Of a DNA stretch of 64,000 bases, positions 43,394 through 53,219 are shown in pieces (positions within the stretch are counted from its first letter, which is position 1; every line of letters begins with the position of its first letter). The position numbers and the translations under genes were made by a program. The stretch lies in assembly GCA_944324905.1 (NCBI GenBank), contig CALUYB010000006.1:1-64000 (forward strand). The letters run 5' to 3'. The DNA comes from Candidatus Gastranaerophilales bacterium (GTDB lineage: Bacteria > Cyanobacteriota > Vampirovibrionia > Gastranaerophilales > Gastranaerophilaceae). The notes beneath the pieces are model-generated. The model worked only from the letters and a program-made list of their open reading frames with translations, did no database searches and was not told the origin of the DNA.

Positions 43394-45072
43394 CCTCTTT
43401 GCCTTAAAAGCTGCTCAAGGCGCAGTATTTGCGAGTTGTAAAAGTCCGCTTTTTCTTTGTCGTTCATTTTTTGGGCAAGGTTTTTTGCCTGTCTTTTGTA
43501 ATTAATTTCCTCAGGCGCTATTTCAATTGCCTCTTTAATGTATAACATCGCATTTTCTAAATCCCCCATTGTTTCATAAGCTCTTGCTGTTTGTGCGTAG
43601 TATTTTGCGGGCATAGGATTTAGCGTGAGTGCAATTTTGAAGTTTTCAAGAGCTGCCTCTGCTTGGCAAGTGTCGTTTTGGACAAGCCCTAAGAAATAAA
43701 AGCCCTCGGCGTTGTTTATGTCCATTTCGTTTAAAATTTTAAGATTTTCAATTGCAGCGTCGTAATTTTTAAGCCTGTAATAAATTCTTGCAAAAGAATT
43801 AAAAGTGCTTGGGCATCTTGGTGCGCTGTGTTCAAGTTTTTTAGTATATTCGAGCGCTTTGTCGTAACATTTGTTATCAATTAAAATGTCAATAAGCTCT
43901 ACAGCGTAGAAAACTGAATCAGGGTAAGTTTCAAGCGCTGTTTCATAAAGGTTTTCAGCTTCTTTATATAATTTCAGTTGTTTGTAAATTTTCCCTAAAG
44001 ACTCAATTAAAATAGGGTTTTTTGCTTCTTCCGGGTTGCTGTTGTAATAATTTTCCAGAATTTCTTTTGCTTTTGTGCAATTTTGAGTTGTTAAATTTAA
44101 AGTGTTTTTCAAAATTTGCGCGTTAGGGTACATTTTAGAGTCTTTGTCAATTAAATCTAAATAAAGCAGTGCACCCTTTTTATCATCTTGTTTTGATAAA
44201 ATCCACGCTAAAAGAAAATGATGTTCATCTAATTGTGGCGAAAATTCATTTTTTAATTTCAAAATTGATATTGAACTTTTAAGGGCAATTTGCGCTTCTT
44301 CGAGCCAATTTATGTCAATGTATGCTTTTGCAAGCTCAAAGCAACACTTGTCGTTTGATTTATCCAGCTTTATACACTCTAGATAATTATCAATTGCTTC
44401 AAAAAAATGCCCTTCAATGTGTTCTATTGAACCTAAATAAAAATGCGCTAAAGAGTTGTTTTCAAGTTCTAAAGCGTGCTTGAAAAGTTCTTTCGCGTCT
44501 TTATAATTTTCGTCATTATAATATTTAAGTGCAAGTTCAAAACAAGGCTGAAAGAGGGTTTTGTCCTTTTCAACAGCTCTTTTTAAAAATTCCTCTTGAG
44601 GGTACAAGCCTGTTTTTGACATAATGTATAGGATTTGCGCGTTGTTTTTCAAGTCCTCATCGAAAGATTCGTATAAATCTTTCATTTTGTCAAAGTATTT
44701 TAGCTTGTATAAAATTTGTAAGTGATTAATAAAATAATCAGCATTGTGAGTGGTTTTTAATAACCTCTCAGAGGTACCAAGGGCTTTTGGGTATTGTTCT
44801 AGATAAAAGTAAATTTTAGACATTTCACTTAATGAATGAGTGTGATTTTTGTCTATATCAAGAACTTTTTCGTATTCTTCAAGTGCTCTGTCGTAATTTT
44901 TTAATAGCACGTATAAATCAGCAATTTGCGATATTATTTCGGCATTTTCTCTGCCTTCTTCGCACTCTAGCGCCTTGTAGAGCATTTCTATTGCTTCTTT
45001 GTAAAGTTTTGAATTTTTAAGTTCAAAGGATTTTTTTATATAATCTATTGAATTTTCATTATTTGAGTCCAT
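43390..45072 (-). CDS. tetratricopeptide repeat protein
   Basis: A 560-residue soluble protein made almost entirely of TPR helix pairs: repeats such as LYKEAIEMLYKALE, NYDRALEEYEKVLDID, NYKDAKELFKHALELE and NLENAMLYIKEAIEIAPEE. Such proteins are scaffolds for protein complexes. No signal peptide or other domain is visible, so the partner is unknown. It diverges from the glycosyltransferase pair at 45137. Confidence 0.85.
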   Translation of the reverse strand: MDSNNENSIDYIKKSFELKNSKLYKEAIEMLYKALECEEGRENAEIISQIADLYVLLKNYDRALEEYEKVLDIDKNHTHSLSEMSKIYFYLEQYPKALGTSERLLKTTHNADYFINHLQILYKLKYFDKMKDLYESFDEDLKNNAQILYIMSKTGLYPQEEFLKRAVEKDKTLFQPCFELALKYYNDENYKDAKELFKHALELENNSLAHFYLGSIEHIEGHFFEAIDNYLECIKLDKSNDKCCFELAKAYIDINWLEEAQIALKSSISILKLKNEFSPQLDEHHFLLAWILSKQDDKKGALLYLDLIDKDSKMYPNAQILKNTLNLTTQNCTKAKEILENYYNSNPEEAKNPILIESLGKIYKQLKLYKEAENLYETALETYPDSVFYAVELIDILIDNKCYDKALEYTKKLEHSAPRCPSTFNSFARIYYRLKNYDAAIENLKILNEMDINNAEGFYFLGLVQNDTCQAEAALENFKIALTLNPMPAKYYAQTARAYETMGDLENAMLYIKEAIEIAPEEINYKRQAKNLAQKMNDKEKADFYNSQILRLEQLLRQRG

Positions 45073-45136
45073 AGTGCTATTATATTTTTTTATTACAACA
45101 TTTGCAACTAATTTGCTTTACAACTAAAATAAAAAT

Positions 45137-45925
45137 ATGATTAACGATAAAAAAGTTGTTGTAATAATGCCTGCTTACAATGCAGAAAAGACCCTTGAGA
45201 AAACCTTTTCAGAGATTTACAGGGGTGTGGTTGACTCAATAATTTTAGTTGATGATAATTCACATGATAATACTAAAGAAATTGCAAAAAATCTTGGGAT
45301 TACAACAATTGTTCACAAAAATAATTTAGGTTACGGCGCAAATCAAAAATCCTGCTACATAGCAGCACTGAGGGAAAATGCCGATATTGTTGTTATGTTA
45401 CACCCTGATTATCAGTATACACCTAAGTTAATTCCTGCTATGGCGTCCATGATTGCTTTTGGAGAGTATGATGCGGTTATTGCTTCGCGCATGCTAATGG
45501 ATTCAGCTTTAAGTGGCGGAATGCCCTTGTACAAGTATGTTTCAAATAAATTTTTAACAATGTTTCAAAATTTATTCAGCGGAAAAAGTCTTTCAGAGTA
45601 TCATAGCGGTTTTCGCGCTTTTAGTGCGGATGTTTTAAAAACCCTGCCGCTTGGTGAGTGTGATGACGATTTTATTTTTGATAATCAAATGCTCTCGCTT
45701 GCTTTTTATTACGGTTTTAAAATGGGTGAAATTTCTTGTCCCACAAAGTATTTCCCTGATGCAAGCTCAATTAATTTAAGACGTTCAATTAAATATGGTT
45801 TTGGAGTTTTAGGGGTGAGTATTGAGTATTTTCTTGCTAATTTAGGGGTTTATAAGTCAAAAATCTTTAGAAATGACGCTAAAAAGTTGGATTTAAATGC
45901 AAAACTTGAGTATTACGACATATAA
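45137..45925 (+). CDS. family 2 glycosyltransferase
   Basis: A 262-residue GT-A enzyme: [33 protein letters not shown], and [12 protein letters not shown] as the metal/nucleotide-sugar site, followed by FHSGFRAF-like acceptor motif ([14 protein letters not shown]) and [10 protein letters not shown]. This matches the dolichol/undecaprenyl-phosphate mannosyl- or glucosyltransferase-like group. It overlaps the GT-C gene downstream by 29 nt, so it may supply a polyprenyl-linked sugar for that enzyme. Confidence 0.88.
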   Translation: MINDKKVVVIMPAYNAEKTLEKTFSEIYRGVVDSIILVDDNSHDNTKEIAKNLGITTIVHKNNLGYGANQKSCYIAALRENADIVVMLHPDYQYTPKLIPAMASMIAFGEYDAVIASRMLMDSALSGGMPLYKYVSNKFLTMFQNLFSGKSLSEYHSGFRAFSADVLKTLPLGECDDDFIFDNQMLSLAFYYGFKMGEISCPTKYFPDASSINLRRSIKYGFGVLGVSIEYFLANLGVYKSKIFRNDAKKLDLNAKLEYYDI

Positions 45926-47393
45926 AAATATAATTTATAAGATTGTGATTTATTTAGTACTGTTTTTTTCTTGTTTTACAAGGGTTTTTGCTTATATTCA
46001 AAATAGGCCTCTCTGGCATGATGAGTGCTTGCTTGCTTTGAATGTCATAAATCACAACTTTTTTGGCTTATTTTTACCTTTTGATGACAATCAAAGTGCT
46101 CCTTCCATGTTTTTGGTGTTTACAAAGTTTTTGACAATTTTATTTGGTGAAAATGAGCTTGTATTAAGGTTTTTGCCTTTTGTTTTTTCAATTGCAAGCG
46201 TATTTGTATTTTATTTATTGACTAAAAAAATATTTTCGCAAAAATGGTTATTAGTTTTGGCAAATCTTTTATTTGCGCTTAATTTGCCCCTTATATATTA
46301 TTCTCAAGAGTTTAAGCAATACAGTCTTGAGGTCTTTTTTGCGGTTTTTTCTTTGCTTATTTTTTCAAAAATTTCAATTAAAAGTTTTGATGTAAAAAAA
46401 GCTGTTGTGTTTGGTTTTCTTTCTTTTTTGCCTTTTTTGTTTAGTTTTTCATACGTTTTTGTTTTTGCAGCTTATTTGCTGTATGAGTTTTTTAACTCTA
46501 AAACAAAGCCCAACAGGCCTTTTTGGGTATTTATTTCTGTGAGTTTAGTGCTTTTTATTTTTTCTTATTTTTTAATTTTATTGCCTCAAAAGCAAAGCAG
46601 TCAGGCATTTTTGCTTAATTATTGGGATAGCGGGTTTATAAGGTTTGATTTTAGTATTTTTAAATTGTTTATAAATAATTTAAAATATTTTTTCGCACCG
46701 AACTTAAATTTACTTTTTATTGCATTGTTTGTTGTTCTTGGTTTTTTAAAGGCTTTCAAATCTAAAAATAAGATTTTAAAAATTTGTGCTATTTCAATTT
46801 TGCTTGGAATAATTGCAGCAATGTTGCAAATTTACCCGATAAAAGAGCGTCTTGCGCTTTGGAGTATGCCAATTTTAATTATTTTTATTTGCGATACGCT
46901 AAATTTTGATTTTAAAAAAGCAAATAAATTTTTTGCGGGATTTTTGTTATTTACCTTTTTATTTACCTTTAGCGGTTATGGGGTTAAATATTTCACTAAT
47001 ATTAAAAATGGCGGAATTTATTATGTTACAAGCTTTTTTCACTCTTATGAGGACGCAAGATTTGCACTTAAGATTCTAAAAAATAATTATAAAAAATCTG
47101 ACATAATAGTTTTAAATAAGGCGTCAATTAAAGAATGGGAGTACTATTCGCGCCTTTTAGATTTTAGTGTTGATAATTATATTGTCATAAATCCAAATGA
47201 GTATTCAAAACAATTATATTTTAATGAATTAAATATGCTTAAAAAAGGAAAGGACTATATTTTTTATCATTCCTATGACTATTATTCAAGCCAGCTTTCG
47301 CCCTATTTAAACGAGTGGATTTATGCCAATGCTCAAAAAATTTATTTTATAGAAAAAATTGATCGCACCTACGTTGCTAAAGTTAAACTTTAA
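45897..47393 (+). CDS. GT-C membrane glycosyltransferase (GT39/GT83-like)
   Basis: A 498-residue polytopic protein with about eleven membrane segments. The first extracytoplasmic loop has [13 protein letters not shown], with Asp42-Glu43 as the likely catalytic acid pair, and later [15 protein letters not shown], both typical of ArnT/PMT-type enzymes that use polyprenyl-phosphate sugars at the outer face of the inner membrane. The ATG at 45897 lies inside the gt2 gene with GGA a few bases upstream. The acceptor (lipid or protein) is unknown. Confidence 0.82.
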   Translation: MQNLSITTYKNIIYKIVIYLVLFFSCFTRVFAYIQNRPLWHDECLLALNVINHNFFGLFLPFDDNQSAPSMFLVFTKFLTILFGENELVLRFLPFVFSIASVFVFYLLTKKIFSQKWLLVLANLLFALNLPLIYYSQEFKQYSLEVFFAVFSLLIFSKISIKSFDVKKAVVFGFLSFLPFLFSFSYVFVFAAYLLYEFFNSKTKPNRPFWVFISVSLVLFIFSYFLILLPQKQSSQAFLLNYWDSGFIRFDFSIFKLFINNLKYFFAPNLNLLFIALFVVLGFLKAFKSKNKILKICAISILLGIIAAMLQIYPIKERLALWSMPILIIFICDTLNFDFKKANKFFAGFLLFTFLFTFSGYGVKYFTNIKNGGIYYVTSFFHSYEDARFALKILKNNYKKSDIIVLNKASIKEWEYYSRLLDFSVDNYIVINPNEYSKQLYFNELNMLKKGKDYIFYHSYDYYSSQLSPYLNEWIYANAQKIYFIEKIDRTYVAKVKL

Positions 47394-49249
47394 ACAGTTG
47401 TAGACAGGCTTGGAGCAATTACAATAAATTGTCTTACAAGCTCTTTATCCCACTGAACACCTGCGCCGAGTTTTAAAATTTCGCAAGCCTTTTCAACACT
47501 TAACCCTTTTCTGTAAGGTCTGTCTGAAACAAGCGCATGGTAAGCATCAGCTATTGACACTATTCTTGCGTTAAGCGGAATTTCTTCACCCTTTAGACCG
47601 CAGGGATAGCCTGTTCCATCCCAATGTTCGTGGTGATATTTAACCATAGGAATTAAGTCGCGCAATGATTCATTTGGCGCAAGCACTTTGTCAGCACCTA
47701 TTACAGGGTGTTGCTTCATAATTTCCCACTCATCATCATCAAGCATTGCGGGCTTCCTTAATACGTTTTCAGGAATACCGATTTTACCTATATCGTGCAA
47801 AAGCGCGCCCAGCTTTATGCGCTCAACTTCAGCCTCAGGCAACTGTATTGCTCTTGCAAGAGCTTCAGAATACCTTGAAACAAGGCTTGAGTGACCTTTT
47901 GTGTATGGGTCTTTAGCATCAATTGTGCCTGCCAAAGATGTAACAACTTCAAGCATATGTTTGCTTGATAGAATTTCTTCATTATGGAATTTGTGTATCA
48001 GTTCTTCTTCAAAATCAACACCTATTTGAGCGTGTTTTTTAGTTAAGACTTCCGCAAAACATTTTAGCGCTTCATCGTCCCAGAAATTGTAATCCTCAGA
48101 TGTTACAATAACGCAAGTTCCGCTTTCATAGCATTTGCTTTTTGAAATGTACATCGCTTGTTCCGCAAGTAAAACAAGTTTTTCATGGTCTTTTGAAGTT
48201 TGCGGATATGTTGCAATACCGCAACTTAACTTAACCGGCCCGACATCGTCAATAAGTACGCAAGATAATGCGTAAGATAAGTATTCTGCTATGTATTTTG
48301 CTTCATCTGTTGAAGTGTTTGGCATTATGATGCTTATTTCATCGCCGCCATAACGACCTGCAAAGTCTGTATTTCTTATGTTTTGTTTGATTTTTTTAGC
48401 CACTGTTTTTATTATCTCGTCGCCCTTAGCGTGGCCAAATTCTCTATTTATTTGTGAAATATTTAATACGTCAAAGATACAAACCGAAAGTGGTGAGTTG
48501 GATTTGTTGCAGCTTTCAATTTGCCTTATAAGTTCTTCTTGGAAGCACTTGTGGTTTGCAAGCCCTGTAAGTGAGTCAATATCAGTGTTTTTATCTACCA
48601 GTTCCGCTAAATTTCTGTTATGGATGAAAATTGCCATGTAGTTTGATAAAAATTGATACAATTCAGTGCAGCTGTTTAGCTGGTTGTCACCTACAATAAA
48701 CACTCCAAGACACTCGCCAAAGGATATAAGTGGAATAATTATACAAGGCGAGCTGTTTAGATAGTTTGCTTTTAAAAATTTATTATCCTGACAATTTTGA
48801 ATTGATTTTGTTGAATAACACTTAATGAGCGGGTTTGTGTCGTCATTAAGCATTATTTTTGTATTAAAAATTGAACCTATTTTATCTATTAATTTTACAT
48901 TAATGCAGTTGGATTGAGGGTTTAAAAGCCCAATAGCACTAAAGTTTGTTTGCATATTGGTTGTTAAAATGTTGTGTAAAATATAAAAAAGTTGTCCTAA
49001 ATCATTTTTTTGTGCAAATGCTTCATTTATGATTTTTAGAGTTTGTTTATAATTTATATTTAGATTTTTTGTGTTTAAATTGGACGAATAACCGCCATAG
49101 AGCCTGTTGGCACTTGTTCTGTTGCCCTGAGGCATATTTTTTTGGTTATTTATGGGGTTTGAAAACAATATATTTATTTTTGAATCGTCTGATTTTATAT
49201 TTGTTTCGCCCGTTTGACCTGCATTATGGGGATTTTTATAATAATTCAC
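47390..49249 (-). CDS. GAF-GGDEF-HD-GYP signalling protein
   Basis: A 619-residue protein. Residues 1-50 are polar and disordered. A GAF-like sensor (about 55-210) is followed by a GGDEF domain (about 215-380: DIDSLTGLANHKCFQEEL, and RYGGDEISI with the last Phe replaced by Ile) and a complete HD-GYP domain (about 415-610: LLHDIGKIGIP, HHEHWDGTGYP). It could both make and degrade cyclic di-GMP; the HD-GYP half looks active, and the GGDEF core residues are kept. Converges on the GT-C gene with a 4-nt overlap. Confidence 0.92.
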   Translation of the reverse strand: MNYYKNPHNAGQTGETNIKSDDSKINILFSNPINNQKNMPQGNRTSANRLYGGYSSNLNTKNLNINYKQTLKIINEAFAQKNDLGQLFYILHNILTTNMQTNFSAIGLLNPQSNCINVKLIDKIGSIFNTKIMLNDDTNPLIKCYSTKSIQNCQDNKFLKANYLNSSPCIIIPLISFGECLGVFIVGDNQLNSCTELYQFLSNYMAIFIHNRNLAELVDKNTDIDSLTGLANHKCFQEELIRQIESCNKSNSPLSVCIFDVLNISQINREFGHAKGDEIIKTVAKKIKQNIRNTDFAGRYGGDEISIIMPNTSTDEAKYIAEYLSYALSCVLIDDVGPVKLSCGIATYPQTSKDHEKLVLLAEQAMYISKSKCYESGTCVIVTSEDYNFWDDEALKCFAEVLTKKHAQIGVDFEEELIHKFHNEEILSSKHMLEVVTSLAGTIDAKDPYTKGHSSLVSRYSEALARAIQLPEAEVERIKLGALLHDIGKIGIPENVLRKPAMLDDDEWEIMKQHPVIGADKVLAPNESLRDLIPMVKYHHEHWDGTGYPCGLKGEEIPLNARIVSIADAYHALVSDRPYRKGLSVEKACEILKLGAGVQWDKELVRQFIVIAPSLSTTV

Positions 49250-49364
49250 GTCAACCTTCCGAAAAATTCTTCACTTGATACTAATAAATCACATACAGAA
49301 AAATAATTGCCTTTTTTGTTAAGAATTATAACATAAAAATTTTAAAAAAGAAGTGTAACATTTA

Positions 49365-49676
49365 CTATTGTAAAGTTTTTGGGATAAAAAGTAACATTTT
49401 AAGAGATGATTTTTCGCCGTTTAAAATTTGAATATTATTTTTAGGTAAATTTAAAGTGTCACTTAAATATTTTATAATTTCCTTGTTTGCCTTGCCGTCT
49501 ACTGCCGGTTTTGATATTTTTAGTTTAATGTAATCATCAAAAAATTCTATCGAATTTTTCTTTGAATTTGCACTTACTTTTACTTGTAATTTTATCTTGT
49601 CTTGAGAATTTTTTATTAAATCTAAAAATTCATCGAGATTTTTTGGCTTTAAAATTTTATTTACATCATTTGGCAT
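49365..49676 (-). CDS. DUF167 (YggU) family protein
   Basis: A 103-residue protein with the DUF167 core: KIKLQVKVSANSKKNSIEFF, then KLKISKPAVDGKANKEIIKYLS and an alpha-beta end. A small conserved protein of unknown function. The N-terminal 25 residues precede the core. It diverges from rel. Confidence 0.85.
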   Translation of the reverse strand: MPNDVNKILKPKNLDEFLDLIKNSQDKIKLQVKVSANSKKNSIEFFDDYIKLKISKPAVDGKANKEIIKYLSDTLNLPKNNIQILNGEKSSLKMLLFIPKTLQ

Positions 49677-49739
49677 ATAGAAAAAAGTTGTTCAAAGTTG
49701 TAAAATTCCTATGTATTATTATATATTAGAAAAATTTTT

Positions 49740-51980
49740 ATGTCCTATCTTGTAATTTTTGAAGAATTAAAAGAACTTTTAAAAAAACAAAACCGCCCGA
49801 GCGAAGAAATTTGCGATATTGAGCGTGCTTTTGAATTTGCAAGAAAACTGCACGAAGGTCAGTATAGAATTTCAGAAGAACCTTACATAGTTCATCCTGT
49901 CGAAGTTGCAAAAATTTTAACAGAGCTAAAGGCTGATAAAGATAGTATTATAGCGGCTTTTTTGCATGATATTTTAGAAGATACCGATACACAGCCTGAG
50001 GAAATTGAGCAAAATTTTGGGGCAGATGTTTTAAAGCTTGTGCAAGGCGTTACAAAACTTGGAAAATATCAGTTTAAATCCAAAGAAGAACGTCAAGCAG
50101 AGAACTTTAGGCGCATGTTTATTGCAATGGCGCAAGATATTAGGATTATCTTTTTAAAATTAGCTGACAGGTTGCACAACATGCGCACATTAGGTTATAT
50201 GGCTGCAAATAAGCAAAAGCGAATAGCGCAAGAAACCCTTGATATTTTTGCTCCGCTTGCTAACCGTTTAGGTATAGGTAAAATAAAGGCAGAACTTGAG
50301 GATTTGTCTTTAAGATATATAAATCCTGAAAAATATTATGAAATAGCAAAACTTGTGGCGCAAACTAAAAACGAACGCGACGCTACAATTTCAGCGCTCA
50401 TTGAAGATATTAGCGCAAGCCTTAAGGAAAATAACATAAAAGCAAAAATAAACGGCAGGGCGAAGCACTATTACAGCATTTATAAAAAAATGGAAAGGTT
50501 AAATGTAACTTTTGACCAACTTTATGATGTCAGTGCAATTAGAGTTATTGTAGATGATGAAAAAACCTGTTATGAAGTTCTGGGTATAATTCACTCTCGC
50601 TTTAAACCAATCCCTGGTCGCTTTAAAGACTATATTGCAATGCCAAAAGGTAATATGTATCGTTCTTTGCATACATCTGTTATAGGGTCAAAAAATAAGC
50701 CTGTTGAAATTCAAATTAGAACTAAAGAAATGCATGAAGTTGCAGAGTACGGTGTTGCGGCGCATTGGAGGTATAAAGAATCAGGCTCCGTTAAATCTGA
50801 TAATAAATACGATATGCAATTTTCTTGGATGCGCAAAATGATGGAGATTGATAAAGATTCATCAAATGCAAAAGACTTTGTAGAGCGAGTTAAGCTGGAT
50901 TTGTTTTCAGATCAGGTTTTTGCTTTTACCCCTGCAGGAGATGTTATAGATTTGCCTGCAAACTCTACTCCTGTTGATTTTGCGTATCGTATTCACACAG
51001 AAGTCGGACACAGGACGGTTGGTGCGCTTATAAACGGCAGAATCGCGCAACTTGATACAAAACTCAAAAACGGTGATATTGTTGAAATTTTAACTTCAAA
51101 ACAGTTTATGCCAAAGATTGACTGGCTCAATTTTGTAGTTACAAAAAGTGCAATTTCAAAAATCAGGCTATGGTTCAAAAAATATAACAGGGAAGAAAAT
51201 ATCGAAATCGGGCGTGCAAATCTTGAAATTTATATTACAAAACCTGTTTTTGACGAGTTGTTAAAATCGGGTGAAATAGAGCGCACAGCGCATGAAATGA
51301 ACTATAAAACTCAGGATGATTTATTTGCTGCAATAGGTTATGGTGAAACCACCCTGCATAAAGTTGCAAATAAGCTGAAAAAACCGGCTCTTGAGCCTTC
51401 TGATATTAAAAGTATTCCTGAAAGAGTACAACAAGATAGTCAAAAACGCAAAAAAGACGCTAAAAAATACGATATTGTGGGACTTGAAGATATGCTCTGG
51501 AGTCTTGCAAAGTGCTGCACGCCAATCCCAGGAGAGCCTATAGTTGGTGTTATTACACGTTCTAAAGGTGTTAGTGTGCATAGGCTTGATTGTAAATGTC
51601 TTTATGATGTTGAGCCTGAGCGCATGATGGATATTAAATGGGCTGATACTGTTTCAAAGGGAACATATATTGCTCATATCAGAATTGAAACTCAAGACAG
51701 AGTCGGGCTTTTAAAAGATGTACTTTTAAAAATTGCAGATACAAATATTTCTTATGCAAACAGCTATTCAAAAAACAAAAAATTTGGCATAATAGATTTA
51801 GGTATTGAACTTGATAACATAGAAACTCTAAAAAAGGTTATAGCAAATATTCAGTCAATACCTGATGTATACTCTGTAAGACGATTGCAACAAAAAGACC
51901 AAGGCTTTGGGCCAAAACCCAAAAAACATAATCACAAGTACAAAAACCATCATCAGGACAAAAAACATGAAAATATTTAG
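49740..51980 (+). CDS. rel: (p)ppGpp synthetase/hydrolase Rel
   Basis: A full-length bifunctional RSH protein of 746 residues. The hydrolase domain has the active HDxxED motif (His76 to Asp81), so hydrolysis is retained. The synthetase domain includes YKKMERLNVTFDQLYDVSAIRV and PKGNMYRSLHTSV. TGS (VFAFTPAGDVIDLPANSTPVDFAY), a zinc-finger-like CCTPIPGE region and a C-terminal ACT domain follow. It controls the stringent response. No clear ribosome site precedes the ATG. It overlaps ribF by 14 nt. Confidence 0.95.
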   Translation: MSYLVIFEELKELLKKQNRPSEEICDIERAFEFARKLHEGQYRISEEPYIVHPVEVAKILTELKADKDSIIAAFLHDILEDTDTQPEEIEQNFGADVLKLVQGVTKLGKYQFKSKEERQAENFRRMFIAMAQDIRIIFLKLADRLHNMRTLGYMAANKQKRIAQETLDIFAPLANRLGIGKIKAELEDLSLRYINPEKYYEIAKLVAQTKNERDATISALIEDISASLKENNIKAKINGRAKHYYSIYKKMERLNVTFDQLYDVSAIRVIVDDEKTCYEVLGIIHSRFKPIPGRFKDYIAMPKGNMYRSLHTSVIGSKNKPVEIQIRTKEMHEVAEYGVAAHWRYKESGSVKSDNKYDMQFSWMRKMMEIDKDSSNAKDFVERVKLDLFSDQVFAFTPAGDVIDLPANSTPVDFAYRIHTEVGHRTVGALINGRIAQLDTKLKNGDIVEILTSKQFMPKIDWLNFVVTKSAISKIRLWFKKYNREENIEIGRANLEIYITKPVFDELLKSGEIERTAHEMNYKTQDDLFAAIGYGETTLHKVANKLKKPALEPSDIKSIPERVQQDSQKRKKDAKKYDIVGLEDMLWSLAKCCTPIPGEPIVGVITRSKGVSVHRLDCKCLYDVEPERMMDIKWADTVSKGTYIAHIRIETQDRVGLLKDVLLKIADTNISYANSYSKNKKFGIIDLGIELDNIETLKKVIANIQSIPDVYSVRRLQQKDQGFGPKPKKHNHKYKNHHQDKKHENI

Positions 51981-52878
51981 AACAATTAATCACAATCCTG
52001 ATCTTGCCCTTGCGCTAGGGTATTTTGACGGTGTTCATCTTGCGCATCAAAAACTCATTTCGCGAGTTGTAGATTATGCAAAAGAAAATAAAAAAAAGTC
52101 TGCAGTTGTCACATTTGAAATAAATCCTGCTAATTATTTTAATAAAGAAAAAGTCTACAATGTTTGCTCTAATGAAGAAAGACTGGAGCGAATTGAGGCT
52201 TTAGGGGTTGATTTTGTTTATATTCTGGATTTTGAACAGTATATGCAGTATGAAGCACTTGATTATTTAGAAAATGTGCTTGTTAAAAATTTTCAACCAT
52301 GCTGTATTGCAACAGGATTTAACCATAAATTTGGCAGAGGTAAAGAGGGGGACACGAAACTTTTATCAAAGTATTCAGATAAATTTGGGTACAAGTATAT
52401 GGAGCTTACCCCTCAAAAAATTCAAACTTGCCTTATAAGCAGTTCGAATATACGTGAGATGATTTCAAACGGGCATATTAGAAATGCAAATTTACTTTTA
52501 GGACATTCTTTTTCGCTAAAAAATAATGTGGTAAAAGGGGACGCAATTGCAAGAAAATTAGGTTTCCCAACCGCGAATATTTTTTGGCCCAACAACATAG
52601 TTCATCTCCCCCATGGTGTGTACTTTGGCTATGCTGTGGTTGATAAAACATACCCTGCACTTATTAATTGGGGTGTAAGACCAACATTTGATGATAGCGA
52701 AGAAGAAGTCGTCGAAGTACATATTTTAAATTTTGACTCTCAAATTTATGGAAAAATAATAAGAGTGTTGTTTTTAATGAAGATAAGGGATGAATTTAAA
52801 TTTCCCAACAAAGAGGCGCTAATTAAGCAAATTCAAGAAGACGTTGAAACTGCGAGAAAGCTTGCCAGATTATCTTAA
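51967..52878 (+). CDS. ribF: riboflavin kinase / FAD synthetase RibF
   Basis: A bifunctional enzyme of 303 residues. The N-terminal nucleotidyltransferase has LGYFDGVHLAHQKLI and CIATGFNHKFGRG and SSSNIREMI. The C-terminal flavokinase has GDAIARKLGFPTANI and VYFGYAVV. It makes FMN and FAD. The start is ATG 51967 with AGGA upstream; an in-frame ATG at 51907 would re-read the end of rel. FAD is the cofactor of TrmFO nearby. Confidence 0.93.
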   Translation: MKIFRTINHNPDLALALGYFDGVHLAHQKLISRVVDYAKENKKKSAVVTFEINPANYFNKEKVYNVCSNEERLERIEALGVDFVYILDFEQYMQYEALDYLENVLVKNFQPCCIATGFNHKFGRGKEGDTKLLSKYSDKFGYKYMELTPQKIQTCLISSSNIREMISNGHIRNANLLLGHSFSLKNNVVKGDAIARKLGFPTANIFWPNNIVHLPHGVYFGYAVVDKTYPALINWGVRPTFDDSEEEVVEVHILNFDSQIYGKIIRVLFLMKIRDEFKFPNKEALIKQIQEDVETARKLARLS

Positions 52879-52953
52879 TATTAAATTTGTAAGTACAAAA
52901 AATAAAACGTAGCATGAAAAAATGTACATTCCACATAGTCTGGTAATACTCAT
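52870..52953 (-). CDS. possible 27-residue membrane peptide
   Basis: A minus-strand frame starting ATG 52951-52953 with a near-ideal ribosome site (AAAGGAG four bases upstream). It encodes 27 residues, MSITRLCGMYIFSCYVLFF in the first part, strongly hydrophobic as a single membrane segment, ending in NLILR. It overlaps the ribF end by 9 nt. Too short to match a family by eye; the ribosome site and hydrophobicity are the only support. Confidence 0.35.
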   Translation of the reverse strand: MSITRLCGMYIFSCYVLFFVLTNLILR

Positions 52954-53010
52954 GTTTCTCCTTTGTTAAAAACTATATTCATAAAATATTATTTAAATGA
53001 ATTATGTGAA

Positions 53011-53022
53011 CCGCCCGGGCGG
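53011..53022. repeat. 12-bp GC-only perfect palindrome
   Basis: CCGCCCGGGCGG is self-complementary and consists only of G and C within an otherwise AT-rich intergenic stretch. No T-run follows, so it is not a normal terminator. It could be a protein binding site. Confidence 0.5.
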
Positions 53023-53059
53023 GTAATTAATTTGTATTTTTAACATAAGTTTACATTTC

Positions 53060-53088
53060 TTGCATGTTTTAGCTTAAAGTGTTACAAT
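53060..53088 (+). promoter_or_regulatory. promoter candidate for the 53220 gene
   Basis: TTGCAT (53060-53065), 17-nt spacer and TACAAT (53083-53088). The leader to the ATG is about 125 nt. Confidence 0.5.
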
Positions 53089-53219
53089 AACACCCGCTCT
53101 AGTTTAGAAGCATCCATCACAAACTTTTGTAAAAATATTTAAACAAAGAAGCTAAAAATAGCAATTTTTAAATTGTTTGTTTTTTCAAAAAGTGTCAACG
53201 TGTGACAAGTAGAGGTTAA

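Larger units (their letters stand above)
52954..53219. other. intergenic region with GC palindrome and promoter
   Basis: The gap between ribF and the 675-residue gene (341 nt) is AT-rich. It holds the small minus-strand frame above, a GC-only palindrome at 53011-53022 and a plausible promoter at 53060-53088. About 130 nt of untranslated leader separate that promoter from the ATG at 53220. I see no tRNA or recognised riboswitch in it. Confidence 0.5.
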
